NCBI GenBank assembly: GCA_015059955.1
Contig: SUZK01000004.1
Coordinates: 124,001-188,000, forward strand
Direction of reading: 5' to 3'
Length of the DNA stretch: 64,000 nt
DNA from: Rikenellaceae bacterium
GTDB lineage: Bacteria; Bacteroidota; Bacteroidia; Bacteroidales; Rikenellaceae
Notes under the pieces: model-generated
Database searches by the model: none
Told to the model about the DNA's origin: nothing
Seen by the model: only the letters and a program-made list of their open reading frames with translations
In this document: in pieces, positions 51,329-59,180 of the stretch
Position numbering within the stretch: the stretch's first letter is position 1
How the letters are laid out: each line of letters starts with the position of its first letter
Made by a program: the position numbers and the translations under genes

Positions 51329-52135
51329 ATGGCAAAGAACAAAATATTGTACGTCTGTCAGGAGATAGCCCCCTATCTTCCTGAGAACGAGCTCTCGAAG
51401 TTGAGCCTTGAGATGGCCCGACAGATGCAGGAGCGCGGAGCAGAGGTACGCACCTTTATGCCTCGCTATGGCTGTATCAACGAGCGCCGAAACCAGCTCC
51501 ATGAGGTTATCCGCCTGTCGGGTATGAACCTCATAATCAACGATAATGACCATCAGCTCATTATCAAGGTTGCCTCTATCCCTGCTGCTCGTATTCAGAT
51601 ATATTTCATCGATAACGACGACTACTTCGCACGTCGTGCCATCCTCAATGATGAGGCTGGCATGCCCTTTGAGGATAACGACGACCGCGCCATCTTCTTT
51701 GCACGCGGCATGCTCGAGACGGTGAAGAAGCTACGCTGGACACCCACCGTCGTGCACTGCCACGGTTGGTTCTCGGCCATCGTGCCTATGTATCTGAAGA
51801 AGGTATTTTATGACGACCCTCTCTTCCGCGATGTGAAGATTGTATTGTCGTTGGGCGACGATAAGTTTGATGGCATGCTTGCCGAGGGCTTCAAGCAGAA
51901 GCTTGAGGGTGAGGGCATTATGGATAGTGCGATGAAGATTTTGGAGGAGCCCTCATACGAAAATCTATATCGCTACGTTATTGAGTATGCCGACGGTATC
52001 GTTGTGACCTCGGCAAATGCTGATAAGGAGCTTGTGGAGTACGCACGTAGCCGCGGCAAGCACGTGTTGGACTACGTGGAGTGCGACACAAAGGAGCTCT
52101 TTGATAACTATTATAAGTTCTATGATGAGTTATAG
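51329..52135 (+). CDS. Half-length starch/glycogen synthase-like protein (GT5 N-terminal domain only)
   Basis: The 268-residue protein matches the N-terminal Rossmann half of GT5 glycogen/starch synthases (LYVCQEIAPY, RTFMPRYGCINERR, VVHCHGWFSAIVPMYLKK). The KxGGLxDV loop that binds the nucleotide sugar is replaced by PENELSKLSLEMAR, and the C-terminal GT half with its catalytic residues is missing. It ends with a normal stop and no frameshift remnant. It is therefore probably not an active synthase but a repurposed or regulatory domain. The gene overlaps DUF4270 by 14 bp. Confidence 0.8.
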   Translation: MAKNKILYVCQEIAPYLPENELSKLSLEMARQMQERGAEVRTFMPRYGCINERRNQLHEVIRLSGMNLIINDNDHQLIIKVASIPAARIQIYFIDNDDYFARRAILNDEAGMPFEDNDDRAIFFARGMLETVKKLRWTPTVVHCHGWFSAIVPMYLKKVFYDDPLFRDVKIVLSLGDDKFDGMLAEGFKQKLEGEGIMDSAMKILEEPSYENLYRYVIEYADGIVVTSANADKELVEYARSRGKHVLDYVECDTKELFDNYYKFYDEL

Positions 52136-53765
52136 AGGTCTTGCGGCATATGTTGCTACGCTTATGGTTGTGGCTCAGGCTCTTGTGGGTTGTACCACAG
52201 AGGTTGACTACACCTTAGGCTCGGAGTTCGTGCCTACCGACCAGAAGATGGAGCTGCATCGTCGCGTATACGAGGGTGGCAAGGTATATATTGACAACCT
52301 TGAGGAGAATCTGAAGATGAGCACCACGCGACTCTACCAGACAGACTCTATCCGATCGTCAAACCTCGACTACGTATACTTCGGTCGCGAGCATAGCGAC
52401 ATATATGGCACGCGCCGTGCGGGCTTCATGTCACAAGTTCTCTTTGGCTCGAAGCTCGACGAGGAGTATGGTTGGGGCTATCGTCCTATCTTCGACTCGA
52501 TGCAGATGGCGTTGTACGTTTCTGATTTCCATGGTGATACCATTACCAAGCAGCGCTTCAACGTCTACGAGATAGTCTCTAACGACTATATAGAGAGCCA
52601 CAAGGATAGCATCTTCTATATCAACTTCGACCCATCGAACTACATCTCTAAGGAGCCTATCTTTACCTTCGACTACCCCGACCAGGAGCGCGGTGTATAT
52701 GTAGGTGATTTGGATAACCCCGTGGCGCAATTTGTCACACTTCAGCATACCGAGGCTACCAACGAGTATGTCTCACGCTTGATGTTCACCACCAAGGAGG
52801 ATCTCGACAAAAACGAGAACTACGGTAAGGATATTGACAAGATTTATGAGCAGGGCAATGAGGAGGAGTTCGTACGTCGCATCCGAGGTATATATGTAGA
52901 GCCTGCGGATGGAGGTACGGGTGAGGGTGCTATGTTCGCCACCGACGTTGAGAACACGGCCCTTGTGTTATACGCACGTAGCCGCTACAAGGAGGATCCT
53001 ACGATTATCAAGGATACCACCATCATGTCGTATAACTTCTACATCAACCCCACGCAGTATGATGTTAAGGCTGGTAACGTATCTCTGTCGACAGTCAAGC
53101 ATGAGCTGAGTGATGATATGAAGACGTTGGTTGATGCTGGCGACGATATTACGGTTAGCTATGTCGATGGCATGGGTGGCGTTGTCACCGAGCTACGCTT
53201 CACCGACGAGTTTATCCAGTCGCTTGCCGACATCGCGCTATCAAAGCCAAACGCCGTAGTATCGGTAAACCAGGCACGCATGTCGATATACCTCGATGGC
53301 TCATCGTACGACTACAACACGATAGACCCATTGAAGATGGCCGAGATTATGAATAACTCGATGCCTCGCTTGGGCCTATATACTCGCTACGGAGGTATTG
53401 ATGCAAACAAGAGTAATATCATCGCTATTTCGGACTACGCCTACACTAAGGAGGGTAGCATTGTTCTCGACTACGATGGTAATTTGAACCGCTCGCTCGG
53501 CTGCTATACGATGGATATCTCGACACATATCCAGTCGTTGATGATGGCCGCCGCGGATAACCTCAAGGAGGATGGTAAGAGTGTAGATTTTGAGAAGTTC
53601 AACACCGATACCAACCTGTTGTGCTACCGCAGGATATACATAGCACCTGCCGCCGACCAGCTCTTTGGCTTCAACCGCCAGGCGATATTTGGTGGCGAGG
53701 GTGAGGTTGTCGACGCCACCGATGCGCCGATTACGCTTGATTTAACATATACTATTGTATATTAG
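52122..53765 (+). CDS. DUF4270 lipoprotein
   Basis: The 547-residue product starts at MMSYRG (52122 or 52125) and has a lipobox ending LVGC. The body is beta-rich (strands such as LYVSDFHGDTITKQRFNVYE, LMFTTKEDLDK, RRIYIAPAADQLFGFNRQ), matching DUF4270, a Bacteroidota family of surface or periplasmic lipoproteins. The start overlaps the end of the GT5-like gene, so the two are translationally coupled, an arrangement that hints at joint function. No activity is known to me. Confidence 0.85.
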   Translation: MMSYRGLAAYVATLMVVAQALVGCTTEVDYTLGSEFVPTDQKMELHRRVYEGGKVYIDNLEENLKMSTTRLYQTDSIRSSNLDYVYFGREHSDIYGTRRAGFMSQVLFGSKLDEEYGWGYRPIFDSMQMALYVSDFHGDTITKQRFNVYEIVSNDYIESHKDSIFYINFDPSNYISKEPIFTFDYPDQERGVYVGDLDNPVAQFVTLQHTEATNEYVSRLMFTTKEDLDKNENYGKDIDKIYEQGNEEEFVRRIRGIYVEPADGGTGEGAMFATDVENTALVLYARSRYKEDPTIIKDTTIMSYNFYINPTQYDVKAGNVSLSTVKHELSDDMKTLVDAGDDITVSYVDGMGGVVTELRFTDEFIQSLADIALSKPNAVVSVNQARMSIYLDGSSYDYNTIDPLKMAEIMNNSMPRLGLYTRYGGIDANKSNIIAISDYAYTKEGSIVLDYDGNLNRSLGCYTMDISTHIQSLMMAAADNLKEDGKSVDFEKFNTDTNLLCYRRIYIAPAADQLFGFNRQAIFGGEGEVVDATDAPITLDLTYTIVY

Positions 53766-53795
53766 CAAGATAGTATAAAGATAATGTATTTTTAG

Positions 53796-53826
53796 CGAAC
53801 CTAAGTCATGATGCTTAGGTTTTGCT
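53796..53826 (+). terminator. Terminator between DUF4270 and topA
   Basis: An 8-bp stem AACCTAAG (53798-53805) with CTTAGGTT (53814-53821) is followed by T residues. topA starts 23 bp later. Confidence 0.7.
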
Positions 53827-53848
53827 GTGAAGATAAGAAAGAGTATAG

Positions 53849-56152
53849 ATGCAGGAGAATTTAGTTATTGTTGAGTCCCCCGCCAAGGCAAAGACCATCG
53901 AGCGCTTCTTAGGCAAGGAGTATATGGTTAAGTCGAGTTTTGGTCACATCCGCGATTTGGCGAAGAAGGGGCTTGGTATAGACCTCGATAATGAGTTTGA
54001 ACCACTATATGAGATTCCCGATGATAAGCGCAAGCTTGTAGATGAGCTCACGCGCCTATCACGTAGTGCCAAGACCGTATGGTTGGCATCCGATGAGGAC
54101 CGCGAGGGAGAGGCTATCGCTTGGCACCTCGCCAAGGTGTTGAACTTGCCTATCGACCGCACGAAGCGTATCGTCTTCCACGAGATTACGCAGCGCGCCA
54201 TCGTCAACGCCATCGAGAATCCACGTACTATCGACATGAACCTCGTCAACGCGCAGCAGGCACGCCGTGTCCTCGACCGCCTTGTAGGCTTCGAGCTCTC
54301 GCCAGTGCTCTGGAAAAAGGTGCGCCCAGCACTCTCAGCAGGCCGCGTGCAGAGCGTTGCCGTGCGCCTTATCGTTGAGCGCGAGCGCGAGATAATATCA
54401 TTCAAGTCGACCGCCACATATCGTGTTGTAGGCCAGTTCTACGTTACAAACGACCCCTCAAAGACCCTCTTCAAGGCTACCCTCTCGCGAGGTTTCGAGA
54501 AGAGAGAGGAGGCGGAGCAGTTCCTACACGACTGCATCGGCGAGGAGTTCGTCGTTGGCAAAATCGAGGAGAAGCCTGTACAGCGCTACGCCGCTGCACC
54601 ATTCACCACCTCGACGCTTCAGCAGGAGGCAGGCCGCAAGCTCGGCATGAGCGTATCACAGACGATGTCCGTAGCACAGCGCCTCTACGAGCAGGGTCTT
54701 ATCACCTATATGCGTACCGACTCGGTGAACCTCTCGCAGATGGCTATCACACAGTGTAAGAATGAGATTACACGCCTCTTTGGCGCCAAGTACTCATACC
54801 CACATAACTACAAAACGAAGTCTAAGGGCGCGCAGGAGGCACACGAGGCCATACGTCCTTCGTATATCGAGCGCCACGAGATTGATGGTACCGCTGCCGA
54901 GAAGCGCCTCTACGACCTTATCTGGAAGCGCACGGTAGCATCACAGATGGTACCTGCGGAGTTGGACCGCACACAGATTGTCGTGGATATGAAGCGTCGC
55001 TCGGAGCAGTTTACCGCAATGGGAGAGGTTGTCCGCTTCGATGGCTTCATGCGCCTATACTCTGAGGCTACCGACGAGGATGCGGTGCAGGAGGGCGAGG
55101 GTGGCATCCTTCCAAAGATGGCTGTGGGCGATATGCTCACCGCAACAACCATCACCGCCGCCGAGCGCTATACTCAGGCCCCAACACGCTACAATGAGGC
55201 GGCCCTCGTGAAGCGCCTTGAGGAGCTTGGCATCGGCCGTCCTTCGACATACGCACCTACAATCACGACAATCATGAACCGTGGCTATGTCGTGAAGCAG
55301 AACCGCGATGGCCAGAAGCGCCAGACAGAGCAGCTCACGCTAAGCAACGGCAAGATTACGGCGAAGATGGTTACAGAGAGCTATGGCAAGGAGAAGAGCC
55401 GCTTGGCACCTACCGACATAGGTATGGTTGTCAACGACTACTTAGAGTCACAGTTCTCAACAATCATGGACTACCACTTTACGGCAAACGTCGAGAAGGA
55501 GTTCGACCGCATTGCCGAGGGTGAGATTACATGGCATACTATGATTAACGACTTCTATGCCCCCTTCCACCAGCTTGTCGACGCTGCTGTGGGCACACAG
55601 ACAGACCGCTCGCAGAATGCCACACGCGTGCTCGGCGTAGACCCCAAGACTGGCTTCACGGTAAAGGCTCGTATCGGCCGCTATGGCCCTATGGTTGAGC
55701 TTGAGGGCAAGGATGGCGAGAAGGGTCAGTTTGCATCACTCAAGAAGGGTCAGCTCATAGAGTCTATAACCCTTGAGGAGGCTCTCGAGCTATTTGCGCT
55801 ACCACGTAACCTCGGCGATATGGATGGTGAGCCACTGATGGTTGGTGTTGGCAAGTTTGGCCCATATGTGCGCCATGGCAAGACCTTCGCATCGCTTACG
55901 AAGAGCGACGACCCATATACTATCACACGCGAGCGTGCCGAGGAGCTGTTGCGCGAGAGCCGCGAGAAGCAGAAGGCAGCAACCACCCCACTGCGTACCT
56001 TCAGCGAGGATGCGGCAATGGTGATTAAGAGTGGTGTGTATGGCCCATATATCGCATATAACGGCAAGAACTATCGTCTGCCCAAGGGGGCTAAGGTCGA
56101 TAGCTTGACATATACCGACTGCCAGCGCATCGTGGCAAAGACAAAGAAATAG
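53849..56152 (+). CDS. topA: DNA topoisomerase I
   Basis: The 767-residue type IA topoisomerase relaxes negative supercoils. The TOPRIM domain has VESPAKAKTIERFLG and SDEDREGEAIAWHL; the catalytic tyrosine is Y287 in ITYMRTDS. The C-terminal part has several short repeats (GRYGPMVELEG, GKFGPYVRHG, GVYGPYIAYNG) and lacks the zinc-ribbon cysteines of E. coli TopA, as in other Bacteroidota. Confidence 0.97.
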   Translation: MQENLVIVESPAKAKTIERFLGKEYMVKSSFGHIRDLAKKGLGIDLDNEFEPLYEIPDDKRKLVDELTRLSRSAKTVWLASDEDREGEAIAWHLAKVLNLPIDRTKRIVFHEITQRAIVNAIENPRTIDMNLVNAQQARRVLDRLVGFELSPVLWKKVRPALSAGRVQSVAVRLIVEREREIISFKSTATYRVVGQFYVTNDPSKTLFKATLSRGFEKREEAEQFLHDCIGEEFVVGKIEEKPVQRYAAAPFTTSTLQQEAGRKLGMSVSQTMSVAQRLYEQGLITYMRTDSVNLSQMAITQCKNEITRLFGAKYSYPHNYKTKSKGAQEAHEAIRPSYIERHEIDGTAAEKRLYDLIWKRTVASQMVPAELDRTQIVVDMKRRSEQFTAMGEVVRFDGFMRLYSEATDEDAVQEGEGGILPKMAVGDMLTATTITAAERYTQAPTRYNEAALVKRLEELGIGRPSTYAPTITTIMNRGYVVKQNRDGQKRQTEQLTLSNGKITAKMVTESYGKEKSRLAPTDIGMVVNDYLESQFSTIMDYHFTANVEKEFDRIAEGEITWHTMINDFYAPFHQLVDAAVGTQTDRSQNATRVLGVDPKTGFTVKARIGRYGPMVELEGKDGEKGQFASLKKGQLIESITLEEALELFALPRNLGDMDGEPLMVGVGKFGPYVRHGKTFASLTKSDDPYTITRERAEELLRESREKQKAATTPLRTFSEDAAMVIKSGVYGPYIAYNGKNYRLPKGAKVDSLTYTDCQRIVAKTKK

Positions 56153-56212
56153 ACAGACAGCAAGATTTGTAAAGACGATATAATTATTTATTTACCTTAA
56201 AACTTTATTATC

Positions 56213-57400
56213 ATGAAGAAGATTGTTTTGTTGGTGGCTCTCGCCTGTGTAGGCTTCGCGGCAAAGGCACAGGAGACAAATCCAGAGTTCACCGTAGTGA
56301 AGGAGAACCCTATCACAAGCATCAAGAACCAGAACCAGGCTGGTACTTGCTGGTGCTACTCATCATTGGCATTCATCGAGTCAGAGCTTTTGCGTATGGG
56401 CAAGGGCGAGTACGACTTCTCGGAGATGTACATTGTTCACAACACCTACCTTGACCGTGCAGATAAGGCTGTTCGCACACACGGTGATGTATCATTCTCA
56501 CAGGGTGGTTCGTTCTACGACGTTATCTACGGTATGGAGGCATTTGGTCTTGTTCCAGAGGCAGAGATGCGTCCAGGTGTTATGTATGGCCAGGAGCTCA
56601 GCAACCACAATGAGCTATCGGCTGTTAGCGACGCTGTAGTAGCAGCTATCGCTAAGGGTAAGCACCGTAGCTTGCAGGTAGACCCTGAGGGTCAGCCACT
56701 TTGGAAGAAGACCATCGAGGCTATCCACGACATCTACCTCGGCGTACGCCCTGAGAAGTTCACCTACAACGGCAAGGAGTACACTCCTAAGTCATTCTAC
56801 GAGTCATTGGGCTTGAACGCTGACGACTATGTATCGTTGACCTCATACACCCACCACCCATTCTACGAGTCATTTGTACTCGAGATTCAGGACAACTGGC
56901 GTTGGGCTAAGTCGTACAACCTCCCTATCGACGAGCTTATGGAGGTATTCGACAACGCTATCATGGAGGGTTACACCATCGCTTGGGGTAGCGACGTTAG
57001 CGAGAAGGGCTTTACTCGTCAGGGTACAGCAGTTCTTCCAGACGAGTCTAAGGGCGCAGACCTCCAGGGCTCGGATATGGCTAAGTGGCTCAACCTAAGC
57101 GAGGATGAGAAGAAGAATACTCCACGTCCATCAGCTGAGAAGTGGTGCACACAGGAGGCGCGTCAGATTGCTTACGACAACTGGGAGACTACCGATGACC
57201 ACGGTATGCAGATCTACGGTATCGCAAAGGATCAGAACGGCACTGAGTACTATATGGTTAAGAACTCATGGGGCGAGGCTGGTACTTACAAGGGTATCTG
57301 GTATGCATCTAAGGCATTCGTTCGCTACAAGACTATGAACATCATCGTTCACAAGGATGCCCTTCCAAAGGATATCCGCAAGAAGCTCGGCTTGAAATAA
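56213..57400 (+). CDS. Secreted C1-family cysteine aminopeptidase (bleomycin hydrolase/PepC-like)
   Basis: The 395-residue papain-type peptidase has catalytic C46 (AGTCWCYS), H330 (DDHGMQ) and N351 (VKNSWG). Unlike cytosolic PepC it has a signal peptide (about 1-19, ending AAKAQ), so it works outside the cytoplasm, likely trimming peptides taken from the host. Codons lean to those typical of strongly expressed genes (many gt-ending). Terminator follows directly. Confidence 0.93.
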   Translation: MKKIVLLVALACVGFAAKAQETNPEFTVVKENPITSIKNQNQAGTCWCYSSLAFIESELLRMGKGEYDFSEMYIVHNTYLDRADKAVRTHGDVSFSQGGSFYDVIYGMEAFGLVPEAEMRPGVMYGQELSNHNELSAVSDAVVAAIAKGKHRSLQVDPEGQPLWKKTIEAIHDIYLGVRPEKFTYNGKEYTPKSFYESLGLNADDYVSLTSYTHHPFYESFVLEIQDNWRWAKSYNLPIDELMEVFDNAIMEGYTIAWGSDVSEKGFTRQGTAVLPDESKGADLQGSDMAKWLNLSEDEKKNTPRPSAEKWCTQEARQIAYDNWETTDDHGMQIYGIAKDQNGTEYYMVKNSWGEAGTYKGIWYASKAFVRYKTMNIIVHKDALPKDIRKKLGLK

Positions 57401-57416
57401 GCCTTCATAGAGCTAA

Positions 57417-57447
57417 AGAAAATAGGGCCATGTGCCCTATTTTTTTA
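57417..57447 (+). terminator. Terminator of the C1 peptidase gene
   Basis: A perfect 10-bp stem AAAATAGGGC (57419-57428) with GCCCTATTTT (57434-57443) has a 5-nt loop and a T run. Confidence 0.9.
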
Positions 57448-57511
57448 TGCTCACATGTACGCTGATTAGCAATTTTTTAACAGAAAAACATACCGATTGT
57501 AATATTTTTAC

Positions 57512-57519
57512 TATCTTTG
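57512..57519 (+). promoter_or_regulatory. Predicted -7 box of the L25 gene
   Basis: TATCTTTG lies 86 bp before the L25 start. The -33 region is weak. The roughly 80-nt leader might hold an autoregulatory structure, but I could not define one. Confidence 0.5.
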
Positions 57520-57604
57520 CGGTCCAAAGCAGATGTCTATGGGGGTGCGACTGACTATTGTACCTGAGTGGCATCGAAGTTAAACAATTAATTATTAAAC
57601 AATT

Positions 57605-58165
57605 ATGAAGTCAATTCAGATTAACGGTACTGCACGTAACAACTTCGGTAAGAAGTACGCTAAGGCAGCACGTCGCGAGGGTATGGTACCTTGCATCGTT
57701 TATGGTGGTGGCGAGGAGAAGGCTTTCTCTATCGACGCTAAGGAGCTCAACCAGCTCATCTACACTCCTAACTCATACATCGTAGAGCTCAACATCGACG
57801 GTGTTGTTGAGAAGGTTGTTATGCGCGAGGTTCAGTTCCACCCAGTTCGTGAGCAGGTTTTGCACGTAGATTTCTACCGTGTTCAGGAGGGCAAGCCTGT
57901 AGCTGTTAACGTTCCAGTACGCCTCACAGGTAACGCTGAGGGTGTTAAGATTGGTGGTAAGCTCCAGCTTTCAGCTCGTAAGCTCACAGTTAAGGCTCTT
58001 GTTGAGTACATTCCTGATGAGATTGTTGTTGACGTTACTCCTTTGAAGGTTGGTCAGACTATCTTCGTTGGCGACCTCAAGATGGAGAACCTCACCTTCG
58101 TTACTCCTGCAACCACTGCCGTTTGCGCCGTTCGCGTAACACGTGCTTCACGTGCAGCACAGTAA
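57605..58165 (+). CDS. rplY: 50S ribosomal protein L25/general stress protein Ctc
   Basis: The 186-residue protein has the L25 5S-rRNA-binding domain (residues about 1-90, with ARREGMVPCIVYGG and REVQFHPVREQVLHVDFYRV) and the C-terminal TL5 beta domain of the long Ctc form. Codon use is that of a highly expressed gene. It precedes pth, a common pairing. Confidence 0.97.
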   Translation: MKSIQINGTARNNFGKKYAKAARREGMVPCIVYGGGEEKAFSIDAKELNQLIYTPNSYIVELNIDGVVEKVVMREVQFHPVREQVLHVDFYRVQEGKPVAVNVPVRLTGNAEGVKIGGKLQLSARKLTVKALVEYIPDEIVVDVTPLKVGQTIFVGDLKMENLTFVTPATTAVCAVRVTRASRAAQ

Positions 58166-58200
58166 TTGGTAGTCAATATTCTGAGTAATACAGGATAGAG

Positions 58201-58764
58201 ATGAAATATCTTGTTGTAGGGTTGGGGAATATAGGTGCAGAGTACGCCGCTACCCGCCACAACATAGGATTTAGAGTGTTGGATGCCTTGGCTGAGGCAT
58301 CCAATATCTCTTTTACTACGGTACGTTATGGTGCTATGGCAACGCTGAAGCATCGTGGCCGCACGATACTTCTACTCAAGCCATCGACCTATATGAACCT
58401 ATCGGGTAAGGCTGTCCGCTACTGGATGGAGCAGGAGCGCATACCACGCGAGAACCTGCTCGTTATCTCGGACGATATAGCCTTGCCATTCGGCACGTTC
58501 CGTATGCGTAAGAATGGCTCTGAGGGAGGCCATAACGGCTTGAAGAGTATCACCGAGCTGCTTGGTGATAACCAGTATGCGCGCCTACGCTTTGGTGTTG
58601 GTGGCGACTTCCCCCGCGGCCATCAGGTGGACTACGTCTTGGGAGATTTCTCGGATGAGGAGATTAAGGCTATGCCTGAGCGCTTGAAGTTGTTTGGCGA
58701 CGCTGTGCTGTCGTTTGCATCCATTGGTGTTGATCGAACGATGAATAGCTACAACGGCAAGTAA
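58201..58764 (+). CDS. pth: Peptidyl-tRNA hydrolase
   Basis: The 187-residue enzyme frees tRNA from peptidyl-tRNA dropped by ribosomes. Catalytic H20 is in ATRHNIGF; the KPSTYMNLSG, DDIALPFG and SEGGHNGLKS motifs are all present. It lies 35 bp after the L25 gene and ends before a terminator and an array of palindromic elements. Confidence 0.97.
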   Translation: MKYLVVGLGNIGAEYAATRHNIGFRVLDALAEASNISFTTVRYGAMATLKHRGRTILLLKPSTYMNLSGKAVRYWMEQERIPRENLLVISDDIALPFGTFRMRKNGSEGGHNGLKSITELLGDNQYARLRFGVGGDFPRGHQVDYVLGDFSDEEIKAMPERLKLFGDAVLSFASIGVDRTMNSYNGK

Positions 58765-58787
58765 CGAGAAGATGCTTATATAATAAT

Positions 58788-58818
58788 TCGGGTCGTACAA
58801 GCGTACGGCCCTTTTTAT
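58788..58818 (+). terminator. Terminator of pth
   Basis: The stem GGGTCGTAC (58790-58798) with GTACGGCCC (58803-58811), loop AAGC, is followed by five T. The T-G wobble keeps nine continuous pairs. Confidence 0.85.
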
Positions 58819-58871
58819 ATAGGATGGCGAGCACGATGACGACATAGTTGGATGTTTCTAATTGCACAAAT

Positions 58872-58923
58872 CAATTTGTTGTTGGAAGGTTGTAGATGCA
58901 ACGCTTATAAGCACTGCAACCCT
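58872..58923 (+). repeat. Deletion derivative B0 of the palindromic element
   Basis: AATTTGTTGTTGGAAGG with TAGATGCAACGC is the left arm of the element family. The rest is missing, and GCACTGCAACCCT (58911-58923) leads straight into element B1. It resembles derivative D in the 39.7-kb array. Confidence 0.6.
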
Positions 58924-59050
58924 AATTTGTTGTCAGAAGGGGTTAGATGTGGCCTCGACATGAAATTGGGCTGGATAGGACATACTTGACGTATTTCCTA
59001 TTCAGCCCAATGATTGAGAGGTCGCAGATGACCCCTTATCACAACAAATT
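58924..59050 (+). repeat. Palindromic element B1 (127 bp)
   Basis: Left arm 58924-58985, loop TTGAC 58986-58990, right arm 58991-59050. AATTTGTTGT pairs perfectly with ACAACAAATT. GGGGTTAGATGTGG faces CGCAGATGACCCC with an AGAT/AGAT tandem G-A mismatch. The inner stem 58965-58980 pairs fully with 58996-59011. Outer arms are almost identical to element A, while the inner stem differs by compensatory changes. Confidence 0.92.
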
Positions 59051-59052
59051 AT

Positions 59053-59180
59053 CGTTAGCATCAAAAGTTGTGAGATGTGGTATATCGCAAAAGTAACTAC
59101 CGCAGGATAGTACAAAGCGTACAGCCTGCGGTAGTTAACTTTTTGGGATATGCCGCAGATTGCGGCTTTTCATGCTAACG
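59053..59180 (+). repeat. Palindromic element B2 (128 bp), overlapping the recJ stop codon
   Basis: Left arm 59053-59113, loop AAAGC 59114-59118, right arm 59119-59180. Outer arm CGTTAGCATCAAAAG pairs with CTTTTCATGCTAACG, one mismatch. GAGATGTGG and CGCAGATTG face each other with the AGAT/AGAT motif. The inner stem TAACTACCGCAGG pairs with CCTGCGGTAGTTA. Sequence is largely unrelated to A and B1 but the layout is the same. The right end covers the last codon and stop of recJ. Confidence 0.88.

Noticed and set aside
51329..52135. Frameshifted full-length glycogen synthase
   Set aside because: The downstream sequence in all frames is DUF4270; no C-terminal GT remnant exists.
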